Source: Actinomadura formosensis NBRC 14204
GTDB taxonomy: Bacteria; Actinomycetota; Actinomycetes; Streptosporangiales; Streptosporangiaceae
Direction: 5' to 3'
Assembly (NCBI RefSeq): GCF_001552155.1
Contig: NZ_BCQQ01000016.1
Span: forward strand, 1 to 64,000
Length of the DNA stretch: 64,000 nucleotides
The notes below the pieces were generated by a model. It worked only from the letters and a program-made list of their open reading frames with translations, was not told the origin of the DNA and did no database searches. The position numbers and the translations under genes are program-made. Shown here piece by piece: positions 1 to 9,000 of this stretch (its first letter is position 1; each line of letters starts with the position of its first letter).

Positions 1-11
1 CGGGCGGGACG

Positions 12-977
12 GTGCCGCCGACGGGGTCGGCCTCGCCGCGGGCGTCCGCACCGACGTCCGCGCCGCCGACGCCGATCGCGGCGGCCGCCGCCGGGGCTGT
101 GGCGGTCAAGGCCAACGAGCTGGGGCAGGTCCCGGTGCTCATGTACCACCGGATCCTGAACAAGCCCCAGATGTCGCTGGACCGGTCGACCAAGGAACTG
201 CACGACGAGCTGACACGGCTCGCGAAGGACGGATACTGCCCGATCACGGCGGCGGAGTTCGTCGGCGGGCGGTTCAACGTGCCGGCGGGCAGGCACCCGG
301 TGGTCCTGACGTTCGACGACAGCACGCCGGGGCATTTCGGGCTCGACGCGCAGGGCGGTCCGAAGCCCGACACCGCAGTGGGGGTCATCGAGCAGGTCGC
401 GCGGGAGAACCCCGGATTCCGGCCCGTGGCGACGTTCTACCTGAACAAGGACCTGTTCGGGATGGACGACGCCCAGGCGGCGGCCGGGCTCGCGTGGCTG
501 CGGCAGCACGGGTACGAGCTCGGCAACCACACGGTGAACCACCCGAGCCTCTCCGGCATGTCCGAAAAGGGCGTCCGCAAGGAGATCGGGGACATGGAGG
601 ACCGGATCGTCAAGCTCGCCGGTGCCCACACGACGACCTTCGCGTACCCGTTCGGGGCCGTCCCCAAGAAGAAGGCGTGGGCCGAGAAGGAGGACGGGCG
701 GTACGCCTTCCAGGGGATGTTCCTCGCGGGCTGGCGGCCGTCGGTGTCGCCGTTCGACGGCGACTTCGACCGGTGGCAGATCGACCGGATCCGCTCCGAG
801 GGCAAGATCAAGGAGAACGACTGCACGAAGTACTGCTCGGTCGCGTGGCTCGACTATCTGGACAAGAACCCCGATGAGCGGTACACCTCTGACGGAGATC
901 CGAACACCGTGACGTTTCCGAAGAGCGCCGAGGACCGGCTCGCCAAGGAGTACCGGGGCCGTGCGCGAACATACTGA
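12..977 (+). CDS. Polysaccharide deacetylase family protein, 5' end probably outside the window
   Basis: The product resembles NodB-fold carbohydrate esterases, which remove N- or O-acetyl groups from cell-wall or extracellular polysaccharides. The metal-site motif TFDDS is at residues 100–104 and the second metal motif, HTVNH, at residues 173–177; a TFYLN strand and an FAYPFG motif follow as expected for the fold. The first start in the window is a GTG at 12, but the frame is open to the window edge. The segment before the domain is an Ala/Pro/Thr-rich linker, so a signal peptide or lipoprotein N-terminus probably lies upstream. The gene ends at TGA 975–977, 238 bases before rpsA. Confidence 0.85.
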   Translation: MPPTGSASPRASAPTSAPPTPIAAAAAGAVAVKANELGQVPVLMYHRILNKPQMSLDRSTKELHDELTRLAKDGYCPITAAEFVGGRFNVPAGRHPVVLTFDDSTPGHFGLDAQGGPKPDTAVGVIEQVARENPGFRPVATFYLNKDLFGMDDAQAAAGLAWLRQHGYELGNHTVNHPSLSGMSEKGVRKEIGDMEDRIVKLAGAHTTTFAYPFGAVPKKKAWAEKEDGRYAFQGMFLAGWRPSVSPFDGDFDRWQIDRIRSEGKIKENDCTKYCSVAWLDYLDKNPDERYTSDGDPNTVTFPKSAEDRLAKEYRGRARTY

Positions 978-1215
978 TCATCGCCGCCCCGGGCGGATTG
1001 ACCACGGGAGACCTGGTCCCATATCCTGAGCGCTGCGCTGTGGGCTTGCGCGTGCTTCGGACGGAGCAGGCTCGCGCTCGGTCAGGTCGGCGACAACGGT
1101 TCGGTTCACTGACACGGCACTGTCCGCGTCCCATTCCGGTCTTCGGCAGGGCGGATAACGGCCCTCCGCGCACAACCCATACGACTTCCATGTCCGTACC
1201 GGAGCCAGCCGACAT

Positions 1216-2691
1216 ATGACGAGCAGCACCGAGGCCACCTCGACCACCCCGCAGGTAGCGGTCAACGACATCGGGTCCGAGGAAGCCTTCCTCGCGGCGA
1301 TCGACGAGACCATCAAGTACTTCAACGACGGCGACATTGTCGAAGGCACTGTCGTCAAGGTCGATCGTGACGAGGTCCTCCTCGACATCGGCTACAAGAC
1401 CGAGGGGGTCATCCCCTCGCGTGAGCTGTCCATCAAGCACGACGTCGACCCCAACGAGGTCGTCTCCACCGGCGACCACGTCGAGGCCCTCGTCCTCCAG
1501 AAGGAGGACAAGGAGGGACGGCTGATCCTGTCCAAGAAGCGCGCCCAGTACGAGCGCGCCTGGGGCACGATCGAGAAGATCAAGGACGAGGACGGCATCG
1601 TCACCGGTACCGTCATCGAGGTCGTCAAGGGCGGTCTCATCCTCGACATCGGCCTGCGCGGCTTCCTGCCCGCCTCGCTCGTCGAGATGCGCCGGGTCCG
1701 CGACCTGCAGCCCTACGTCGGGCGCGAGCTCGAGGCCAAGATCATCGAGCTGGACAAGAACCGCAACAACGTGGTCCTGTCGCGCCGCGCCTGGCTGGAG
1801 CAGACGCAGAGCGAGGTCCGCCAGACCTTCCTCAACACCCTGCAGAAGGGCCAGGTCCGCAAGGGCGTCGTGTCCTCGATCGTCAACTTCGGCGCGTTCG
1901 TCGACCTCGGCGGCGTCGACGGACTGGTGCACGTCTCCGAGCTGTCCTGGAAGCACATCGACCACCCCTCCGAGGTCGTCGAGGTCGGCCAGGAGGTCAC
2001 GGTCGAGGTCCTGGACGTCGACATGGAGCGCGAGCGCGTCTCCCTGTCGCTCAAGGCGACCCAGGAAGACCCGTGGCAGCAGTTCGCCCGCACCCACCAG
2101 ATCGGCCAGGTCGTTCCGGGTCGCGTCACCAAGCTGGTGCCGTTCGGCGCGTTCGTCCGGGTCGAGGAGGGCATCGAGGGCCTGGTGCACATCTCCGAGC
2201 TCGCCGAGCGGCACGTGGAGATCCCCGAGCAGGTCGTCCAGGTCGGCGACGAGATCTTCGTGAAGATCATCGACATCGACCTCGACCGGCGCCGTATCAG
2301 CCTGTCGCTCAAGCAGGCCAACGAGGGCGCCGTCGGCATCGAGGAAGAGGACTTCGACCCGACGCTGTACGGCATGCCCGCCGAGTACGACGAGCAGGGC
2401 AACTACAAGTACCCCGAGGGGTTCGACGCCGAGACCGGCGAGTGGCTGCCGGGCTTCGACGAGCAGCGCGAGACCTGGGAGCGGCAGTACGCCGAGGCCC
2501 GCGCCCGCTTCGATGCCCACCGCAAGCAGATCGAGGAGGCCCGCAAGGCCGAGGCGGAGGCCGACACCGCGCCCGCGGCCGGCGGCGAGACCTCCTACTC
2601 CGGCGGCGGTGAGAGCGAGTCCGGCGGTGGCGCCCTCGCCACCGACGAGGCGCTCGCCGCGCTGCGGGAGAAGCTCTCCGGCGGTCAGTGA
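1216..2691 (+). CDS. rpsA: 30S ribosomal protein S1
   Basis: This 491-residue protein has four consecutive S1 RNA-binding (OB-fold) domains at about residues 40–105, 125–190, 210–280 and 295–365, which is the actinobacterial form with fewer domains than the six of Escherichia coli. It binds mRNA on the small ribosomal subunit during initiation. The tail after the last domain is acidic and then Gly/Ser-rich and low complexity. The ATG is preceded by GGAG at 1201–1204. The 238 bases upstream hold no gene and should contain the promoter and leader. rpsA close to coaE and uvrB is the common actinobacterial order. Confidence 0.97.
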   Translation: MTSSTEATSTTPQVAVNDIGSEEAFLAAIDETIKYFNDGDIVEGTVVKVDRDEVLLDIGYKTEGVIPSRELSIKHDVDPNEVVSTGDHVEALVLQKEDKEGRLILSKKRAQYERAWGTIEKIKDEDGIVTGTVIEVVKGGLILDIGLRGFLPASLVEMRRVRDLQPYVGRELEAKIIELDKNRNNVVLSRRAWLEQTQSEVRQTFLNTLQKGQVRKGVVSSIVNFGAFVDLGGVDGLVHVSELSWKHIDHPSEVVEVGQEVTVEVLDVDMERERVSLSLKATQEDPWQQFARTHQIGQVVPGRVTKLVPFGAFVRVEEGIEGLVHISELAERHVEIPEQVVQVGDEIFVKIIDIDLDRRRISLSLKQANEGAVGIEEEDFDPTLYGMPAEYDEQGNYKYPEGFDAETGEWLPGFDEQRETWERQYAEARARFDAHRKQIEEARKAEAEADTAPAAGGETSYSGGGESESGGGALATDEALAALREKLSGGQ

Positions 2692-2775
2692 GCCCCTCGC
2701 GGACGAGATGGATCCGGTGACGGCCCGCTGACCGCGGGCCCGGCCGCCCGCGCGGCGACACCGGCGCAATTCCGG

Positions 2776-2819
2776 GCACGGCCGGAGAACGATCTTTCTG
2801 GATCGGCCTCCGGCCGTGC
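2776..2819 (+). terminator. Hairpin terminator after rpsA
   Basis: A perfect 12-bp stem pairs 2776–2787 (GCACGGCCGGAG) with 2808–2819. An inner 5-bp stem, CGATC with GATCG, closes on a TTTCTG loop. It lies 85 bases after the rpsA stop and before the next start. There is no long T run, which is usual in high-GC actinomycetes. Confidence 0.7.
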
Positions 2820-2935
2820 TTCGGTTGCGCCACCATTGCCGTGCGGACCGCGTCGCCGCAGCCTCGCGTCCGCGGAGGGCCGCGTCATCCCGAAGGTCCG
2901 CTCGTCACGCTCGTCCCCCGGGAGCAGTCGTTCAA

Positions 2936-4900
2936 TTGGCCAGCACAGACGCCAACACCGCCGTCGGCACCAGGACCGGCGACCCCGCCGCGGCCGGCCC
3001 GTCGATCGTCCCGCAGGGCCCCGCCCGGATCGCGCTGATCGCGGTCACGGTCGCGGTGCTCGCGCAGACCCTGCGGTTCTCGCTGCCGCAGCTCGACCAC
3101 TTCGCCGACCAGACCGGCACCGCGGTCGCCGCGCTCGGCGTCCTGGTCGTCTACCTCGCCGGGTTCACCGCCCCGCTGATCCGCCGCGCCGCCGGGCCGC
3201 GCGGGCTGCTGCTCGCCGGTGTCGGCGGGCTGTTCGCCGTCCGGCTCCTCGCGCAGGCCATCGACCCGGGCACCTGGCTGGCGTTCGCCGGGACCGCCAT
3301 CGGCATGATCGCCGTCGCGGCGCTGTACGAGGGCGCCCGCGGGCTGTCCGGCGTCGGGTTCGCCACCGCGGTCGTCGCCGGCCTGTCCATCGACAGCGCC
3401 GTGCGGATGTGCTTCGCCACCTGGGACCCGGTGTGGCGGGACGGCATCGGCCCGTGGCTGGCGTGCCTGGCGTTCGTCGGCGTCGGCGCCGCCGCGCTCT
3501 ACCGCGAGCTGGTGTCCGGGCCCGTCGCCGCGCCCGGGGTGTCCTGGCGGGACGCACTGGGCGCCGCCGCGCTCGGGCCGTTCCTGGCGCTGCAGGTCCT
3601 CGTCCTCGCCAGCCCCGCGTTCGTGGCGTCGTCCGGCTGGCAGTCGCTGACCGGGGCGCATGTCGCGATCGTCATCGGGCAGGGCCTCGCGCTGGCGTTC
3701 CTCGCGTCCGGCCTCGCCGTGCGGGCGGTGCCGGGCGGCGTGTGCGTGCTCGGCGGAACCGTCCTCGGGGTCGGCGCGGGCGCCGTCGCCGGGACGTACG
3801 CGATCTCCGGCATCGAGGTCGTCCCCGTCGTGATCGTCGGGCAGGTGATGGCGGCGTGGCTGCTGGCCGTCGCGTGCCGGGCGCCGCTGCGCCGCGCCGG
3901 GACCGGCGGCCCGGTCTGGCGGGTCGACGCGGGTGCCGCGCTCGGCGGCCTGCTCATCGCGGTGATCCTCATCCCGTACCAGGTCAGCGCCGTGTCGCCG
4001 CTGCCGTTCCCGAACAACCTGCTGCCCGGTCTCGCCGGCATCGCGCTCGGCGCGCTCGCGGCCATCGCGGCGGCCCGCGGCGGCCCGCTGCCCGCCCGCG
4101 CCCCGCTGCGCGCCCTGACCGCCCTCACCGCCGCCGCCCTGCTGCTCATCGGCACGCTGGTGTTCACCGTGGTGGCGCCGGACGGGAAGGCGCCGGCGGC
4201 GCCCGGCCCCGGCCAGGTCCGCGTGGTGAGCTACAACATCCACGACGCGGTCGACCAGTCCGGGCGGCTCGACCCGGAGGGCATCGCCCGCGTCATCGAG
4301 GGGCAGCGCGCCCAGGTCGTCCTGCTGCAGGAGGCCGGGCGGGGGTCGCTGACGTCGGGCACCACCGACGTCGGCGTGTGGCTGTCGCGGCGGCTCGGCA
4401 TGAAGCTGATCTGGGGCCCGGCCGCCGACGGCCAGTTCGGCAACGCGATCCTGACGTCGCTGCCGGTGCGCAGCTCGGGGACGGGCCGGATGCCGCGCGG
4501 CGACTGGTCGCAGATCCGCGGGTACGTGTGGGCGCGGCTGGCCGTCGGCAAGACCACGATGGACGTGTGGTCGACGCACCTGGAGGGCGGCGACGACCGG
4601 GCCGGTGAGCGGTCCCGGGAGATCGCGGCGCTGCTGCGGGCCTGGGGCGGCGCGCCCCGCACCCTCATCGGCGGCGACTTCAACACCGACGCGGGCAGCC
4701 CGGAGCTGGCCGCGATGACCGAGGGCACCGACCTGCGCAGCGCCGCCCTCGGCGGCGAGGCGTACCCGACCCGGCCGGACGGCGCCACCAACGACTGGAT
4801 CTTCGGCTCGGACGGCGTCCTCGTCACCGACTACGACGTGCCGAAGTCGGACGCGTCCGACCACTATCCGGTCGCGATCACCGTCCGGGTCGGGCGGTGA
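2936..4900 (+). CDS. Polytopic membrane protein with C-terminal endonuclease/exonuclease/phosphatase domain
   Basis: The first ~415 residues hold about eleven hydrophobic membrane segments. The C-terminal ~225 residues form an EEP-fold (DNase I-like) phosphoesterase. Its signature residues are visible: Asn in SYNIH, Glu in LLQEAG, the pair in GGDFNTD and the final SDHYP. The arrangement anchors a metal-dependent phosphodiesterase, probably on the outer face, but the substrate is unknown. I chose the TTG at 2936 (MASTDANT…) because GGGAGC lies just upstream. The frame also opens at 2816, but that would place coding sequence beside the rpsA terminator and gives an Arg-rich leader. Confidence 0.8.
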   Translation: MASTDANTAVGTRTGDPAAAGPSIVPQGPARIALIAVTVAVLAQTLRFSLPQLDHFADQTGTAVAALGVLVVYLAGFTAPLIRRAAGPRGLLLAGVGGLFAVRLLAQAIDPGTWLAFAGTAIGMIAVAALYEGARGLSGVGFATAVVAGLSIDSAVRMCFATWDPVWRDGIGPWLACLAFVGVGAAALYRELVSGPVAAPGVSWRDALGAAALGPFLALQVLVLASPAFVASSGWQSLTGAHVAIVIGQGLALAFLASGLAVRAVPGGVCVLGGTVLGVGAGAVAGTYAISGIEVVPVVIVGQVMAAWLLAVACRAPLRRAGTGGPVWRVDAGAALGGLLIAVILIPYQVSAVSPLPFPNNLLPGLAGIALGALAAIAAARGGPLPARAPLRALTALTAAALLLIGTLVFTVVAPDGKAPAAPGPGQVRVVSYNIHDAVDQSGRLDPEGIARVIEGQRAQVVLLQEAGRGSLTSGTTDVGVWLSRRLGMKLIWGPAADGQFGNAILTSLPVRSSGTGRMPRGDWSQIRGYVWARLAVGKTTMDVWSTHLEGGDDRAGERSREIAALLRAWGGAPRTLIGGDFNTDAGSPELAAMTEGTDLRSAALGGEAYPTRPDGATNDWIFGSDGVLVTDYDVPKSDASDHYPVAITVRVGR

Positions 4901-4937
4901 GCGGACCCGGCGGCGGGCCGCCGCCCGGGTGTGCGGC

Positions 4938-5414
4938 ATGAGGATCGAGCGGGCGGTCCCCGCCGACGCCGGGGAGATCCTGACCGTCCAGCGCGCCGCG
5001 TACGTCGCGGAGGCGCAGTTGTACGGCGACCCGTTCATCCCGCCGCTGGTCGAGTCGATCGAGCAGCTGCGGAAGGTCCTCGCGGGGGACGCGGTGGTGC
5101 TGAAGGCGGTGCTGGACGGCCGTCTCGCCGGTGCGGCCCGTGCCCGGTTCAGTGACCGCACGTGCCTGGTGGGGCGGCTCGTCGTCGCCCCCGACCTGCA
5201 GGGCCGCGGCATCGGGCGGCGCCTGCTGACGGCGCTGGAGGACGAGGCCGCCGGCCGCGCCGACGCGTGCGTGCTGTTCACCGGGCATCTCAGCGAGGCG
5301 AACCTGCGCCTGTACCGCCGCCTCGGCTACACCGAGACGCGCCGCGAGCGTGTCGCCGCGCACCTCACCCTCGTCCACATGCGCAAGCCGCTCGTCCCCG
5401 CCGGAACCGCGTAG
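4938..5414 (+). CDS. GNAT family N-acetyltransferase
   Basis: A 158-residue acetyl-CoA-dependent acetyltransferase of unknown substrate. The acetyl-CoA-binding motif A is clear: [19 protein letters not shown] in the central part, followed by a LYRRLGY motif near the C-terminus. The ATG at 4938 starts the family's typical [11 protein letters not shown] sequence; a GTG at 4929 in frame is an alternative. It starts 37 bases after the EEP gene and may be co-transcribed with it. Confidence 0.85.
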   Translation: MRIERAVPADAGEILTVQRAAYVAEAQLYGDPFIPPLVESIEQLRKVLAGDAVVLKAVLDGRLAGAARARFSDRTCLVGRLVVAPDLQGRGIGRRLLTALEDEAAGRADACVLFTGHLSEANLRLYRRLGYTETRRERVAAHLTLVHMRKPLVPAGTA

Positions 5415-5426
5415 CGGCCGCGCCGC

Positions 5427-5432
5427 TAGGGT
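5427..5432 (+). promoter_or_regulatory. TAGGGT −10 box for coaE, leaderless type
   Basis: TAGGGT ends 7 bases before the GTG of coaE and begins 12 bases after the stop of the preceding gene. The spacing would put the transcription start at or next to the start codon, as in leaderless actinobacterial mRNAs. The same hexamer stands at the same distance before three other starts in this window. No convincing −35 is seen. Confidence 0.5.
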
Positions 5433-5439
5433 GACTCCC

Positions 5440-6039
5440 GTGCTGAAAGTGGGACTCACCGGCGGAATCGGGTCGGGCAAGAGCGAGGTGTCGGCGCGGT
5501 TGCGCGAGCGCGGCGCCGTGGTCATCGACGCCGACAAGATCGCCCGGGAGGTCGTCGAGCCGGGCACGCCCGGCCTCGCCGCCGTCGTGGCGGAGTTCGG
5601 CGGGGACGTGCTGCTGCCGTCCGGCGGCCTGGACCGCGAGAAGGTCGGCCGCATCGTGTTCGGCGACCCCGCCCGGCTCGCCGCGCTGAACGCGATCGTC
5701 CACCCGCTGGTGGGGGAGCGGATGCAGGAACTGATGGACGCCGCCCCCGCCCGCGCGGTCGTCGTCTACGACGTCCCCCTGCTGGCGGAGAACGGCCTGG
5801 CCCCCATGTACGACGAGGTCATCGTGGTGGACGCGCCGGAGGAGACCCAGCTGGACCGCCTGGTCGCCCGCCGCGGCATGACCGAGGAGGACGCCCGCGC
5901 CCGCATGGCGAACCAGGCGTCCCGCGCGGACCGCCGCGCGATCGCCACCCACATCATCGACAACTCCGGCACCCTGGACGACCTGAGAACCCAGGTCGAC
6001 GCCCTCTGGGAGACCCTCACCCGCCGTGCCGCGCCCTAG
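5440..6039 (+). CDS. coaE: Dephospho-CoA kinase
   Basis: This 199-residue cytoplasmic enzyme phosphorylates dephospho-CoA in the last step of CoA synthesis. The P-loop [11 protein letters not shown] begins at residue 5, and the [15 protein letters not shown] and ARMANQ motifs of the family follow. The start GTG 5440 gives the normal family N-terminus and fits the TAGGGT box; longer in-frame starts overlap the acetyltransferase. Its TAG (6037–6039) overlaps the stop codon of the convergent TIR–NACHT gene, so the two genes share their ends. Confidence 0.95.
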   Translation: MLKVGLTGGIGSGKSEVSARLRERGAVVIDADKIAREVVEPGTPGLAAVVAEFGGDVLLPSGGLDREKVGRIVFGDPARLAALNAIVHPLVGERMQELMDAAPARAVVVYDVPLLAENGLAPMYDEVIVVDAPEETQLDRLVARRGMTEEDARARMANQASRADRRAIATHIIDNSGTLDDLRTQVDALWETLTRRAAP

Positions 6040-9000
6040 AAGGGGGCGTCGAGGGGGAGGCGGTGGACTTCGGGGAGGTAGGGGTCCAGTTCGCCTGGTT
6101 CGAAACGGCACATGCCGACCGCGTACCAGAATTCGGCGGTGGCGTTGCCCTCCGATTTGTAGCGGCCGTCGGGGGCCAGGGCGGCCCAGCCTTCGGGCAG
6201 CCCGAGGAGGGTGGCGCGGCGGGTGGGGGCCGCGCGGCCGGCGACGTCCCACAGGATGACGGCGCCGTCGTCGCCCGCGGTGGCGAGGAGGTCGCCGTCG
6301 GGGTTGAAGGCCGCCGACCAGACGCGGCGGGTGTGGCCGGGGAGGGTGTGCAGGAGACGCCCGTCGGACGGGTCCCACAGGCGCACCACCAGGTCGTCGC
6401 CCGCGCTGGCGAGCATCGTGCCGGACGGGTGGAACGCCGCGGTCCACAGGCGGCCCGTGTGGGCGGTGAGGATGTGCAGGACGTCGCCTGTGGCGGGGTC
6501 CCAGATCCGGACGGTGCCGTCGTTGCTTGCACTGGCGAGGATCTCACCGGACGGGGAGAAGGCCACCTGGTAGACGCGGTCGGTGTGGCCGCGCAGGACG
6601 GCGGCGAGGGCGCCGGTGCGGGGGTGCCAGAGCCGGACCAGGCCGTCGTCGCAGCCTGTGGCGAGCAGGTCGCCGTTCCGGTGGAAGTCGATGGAGCGGA
6701 CGCGGCCCCGGTGGTCGGCGAGTTCGACGATCTCGCGGCCGGTCGTCCAGTACCAGATGCGGACGGAGTCGTCGTCGTTGGCGGTGGCGAGGAGGTCGCC
6801 GCCGGGCGCGAACGCCTGCGCCCACACGTGGTCGGTCTCCACGTTCAGCTCGCGTTCGAACGTGCCCGTCCCCGCCTGCCACAGGTGGACGCCGCCGTCG
6901 TTGGTGGCGGTGGCGAGCTGGGTGTGGCGGGTGTTGAACGCGGCGGAGGTGAGGTTGTCGGCGACGCCGCGCAGCTCCCGGATCATCCGGCCGGTGCGCG
7001 GCTCCCACAGCCGGACGAGGCCGTCGTTGCCGCTGGAGGCGAGCATGCCGCCGTCCGGGCTGAACGCGACGCCGGTGACGCGGCGGCCGTGGCCGCGCAG
7101 CACGACGCGGCACCGCCCGGTCTCGGCGTCCCACAGCCGGGCGGTGCCGTCGTTGCTGCTGGTGGCGAGCTGCGTGCCGTCGGGACGGAACGCGAACGGC
7201 CACACGGCGCCGCGGTGCCCGGCGAGTTCGAGGCGCTGCCGCCCGGTCCCGGGGTCCCACAGCCGGACGGAGCCGGCGCTGTCGGAGGTGGCGAGACGTC
7301 CGCCGTCCGGGCTGAACGCCGCCTGGTAGATGGCGCCCTCGTGGCCCGGCAGGACGCTGCGCTGCCGGCCGTCCGCCCAGATCCGGACGGACCCGTCGGT
7401 GTCGCCGGTGACGAGGAGGTTCCCGCCGGGGTGGAAGGCGATGGCGTAGACGCGTCCGGTGTGGCCGAGGAGTTCCCGCCGGATCTCGCCGGTGCGGATG
7501 TCCCAGAGCCGGACGACGCCGGCCTCGTCACCGGCGGCGAGGACGGAGCCGTCCGGGTGGAAGACGGCGCGGAACACCGCGCCCCGGTGGCCGGTCAGCT
7601 CGCGCCGCAGCGCGCCCGTGGCGAGGTCCCAGACGCGCAGGGTTCCGCCCGCGTCGCCGGTGACCATGAGGGAGCCCGCGGAGTCGAACACGGCGGTGTA
7701 GACGGGCGCGGTGTGCCCGGGCAGCTCGTGCAGGAGGGCACCGGACGCGATGTCCCACACGCGGACGGTCCCGTCGGCGGCGCCCGCCGCGAGGAGGCCG
7801 GCCCCGGAGGGGGAGAGCCCGCCGGTGACGACCGGCCACACCCCTTCGGGATGGACGGTGAGGATGTGCGCGCAGTGCCCTGTGGCGAGGTCCCAGATCC
7901 GGACGGTTCCGTCCGCCGAACCACTCGCCAGGAGGTTGCCTTCCGCGTCGAACGCCACCGCGTAGGTGCGGTCGGTGTGGCCCTGGAGCGTGCGCAGGGG
8001 AGTGCCCGAGACGGCGTCGCACACGAGGACGCCGCCGTCCTCGCTGCCCACGGCCAGTACGGAGCCGCCCGGGCTGTAGACGAGCGGCTGGGGGAGGCGG
8101 CTGGTCTGGAAGTGGAAACCGTAGGGGACGCCCACCGCGGGCGGTGCGAGCTGGATGTCGATGGGATGCCCGGGGGCGATCGCGGCCTCGCGCAGCTCGG
8201 GCGCGGCGGCGATCCGGGCGGGGAGCGCGGCGTCCACGAGGGCGGCGCGGGTCCAGCGGCTGCCGTCGACGGCGACGTCCCGCAGGTCGGCGCGGGCGAG
8301 GCGGGCCCGGGACAGGTCGGCGCCGCGCAGGTCGGCCCCGGTGAGCCGCGCCTCGTCCAGGCGGGCCCCGGCCAGCGACGCGTCCCGCAGGACGGCGCGC
8401 GACAGGTTCGCGCCGACGAGTTGCGCGTCGGTGAGGTCGGCGCCCGTCAGGTCGACCTCCTGCAAGTCGCGGTAGGACAGGTCCTCGCCTTGCAGGCGGG
8501 CGCCGCGCAGGTCGGTGCGCGCGGGGGTGCGCAGCCGTGTCGTGATGCGGATCGCGTTGGCGCGGGCGATGTCGTCGGCGTCGGGGTCGGCGAGCACGCC
8601 GGCCGCCCAGTCCTGGCAGGCTCGCGTGTCGGCCAGGTCGCACAGGAAGTCGACGGTGAGCTGGGTGAGCGTGCGATGCCCCAGGGCGGCGGGGGCCGCG
8701 CCGCCGGCGAACTCGTCCGCGATGTGCCGCGCGACGAGCCACTCCATCACCGAGGTGTGGATGAACCCGAACAGGCCCTCGTCGGTGCGGACCAGCAGGC
8801 TCCCGGCGCCGACGGCGTGCGTCACCTGGTGCGGGGACATCCGGCCGCCGGCGAGGCCGGTGAGGGTGTCGGCGACGTCGGCGAGCTCGGCGAGCCGCAG
8901 GAACTGCTCGTTGCCCTCCCACAGGCGCAGCGCGAGCGTGCCCACGGCCCGCCACATGTCCTCGGCCTTCAGCCCGGAGGGCCCGCCGGCGCCGCCGACC

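Noticed and set aside
808..2769. Minus-strand frame of 653 codons over rpsA
   Set aside because: Antisense to four clear S1 domains; no recognisable product.
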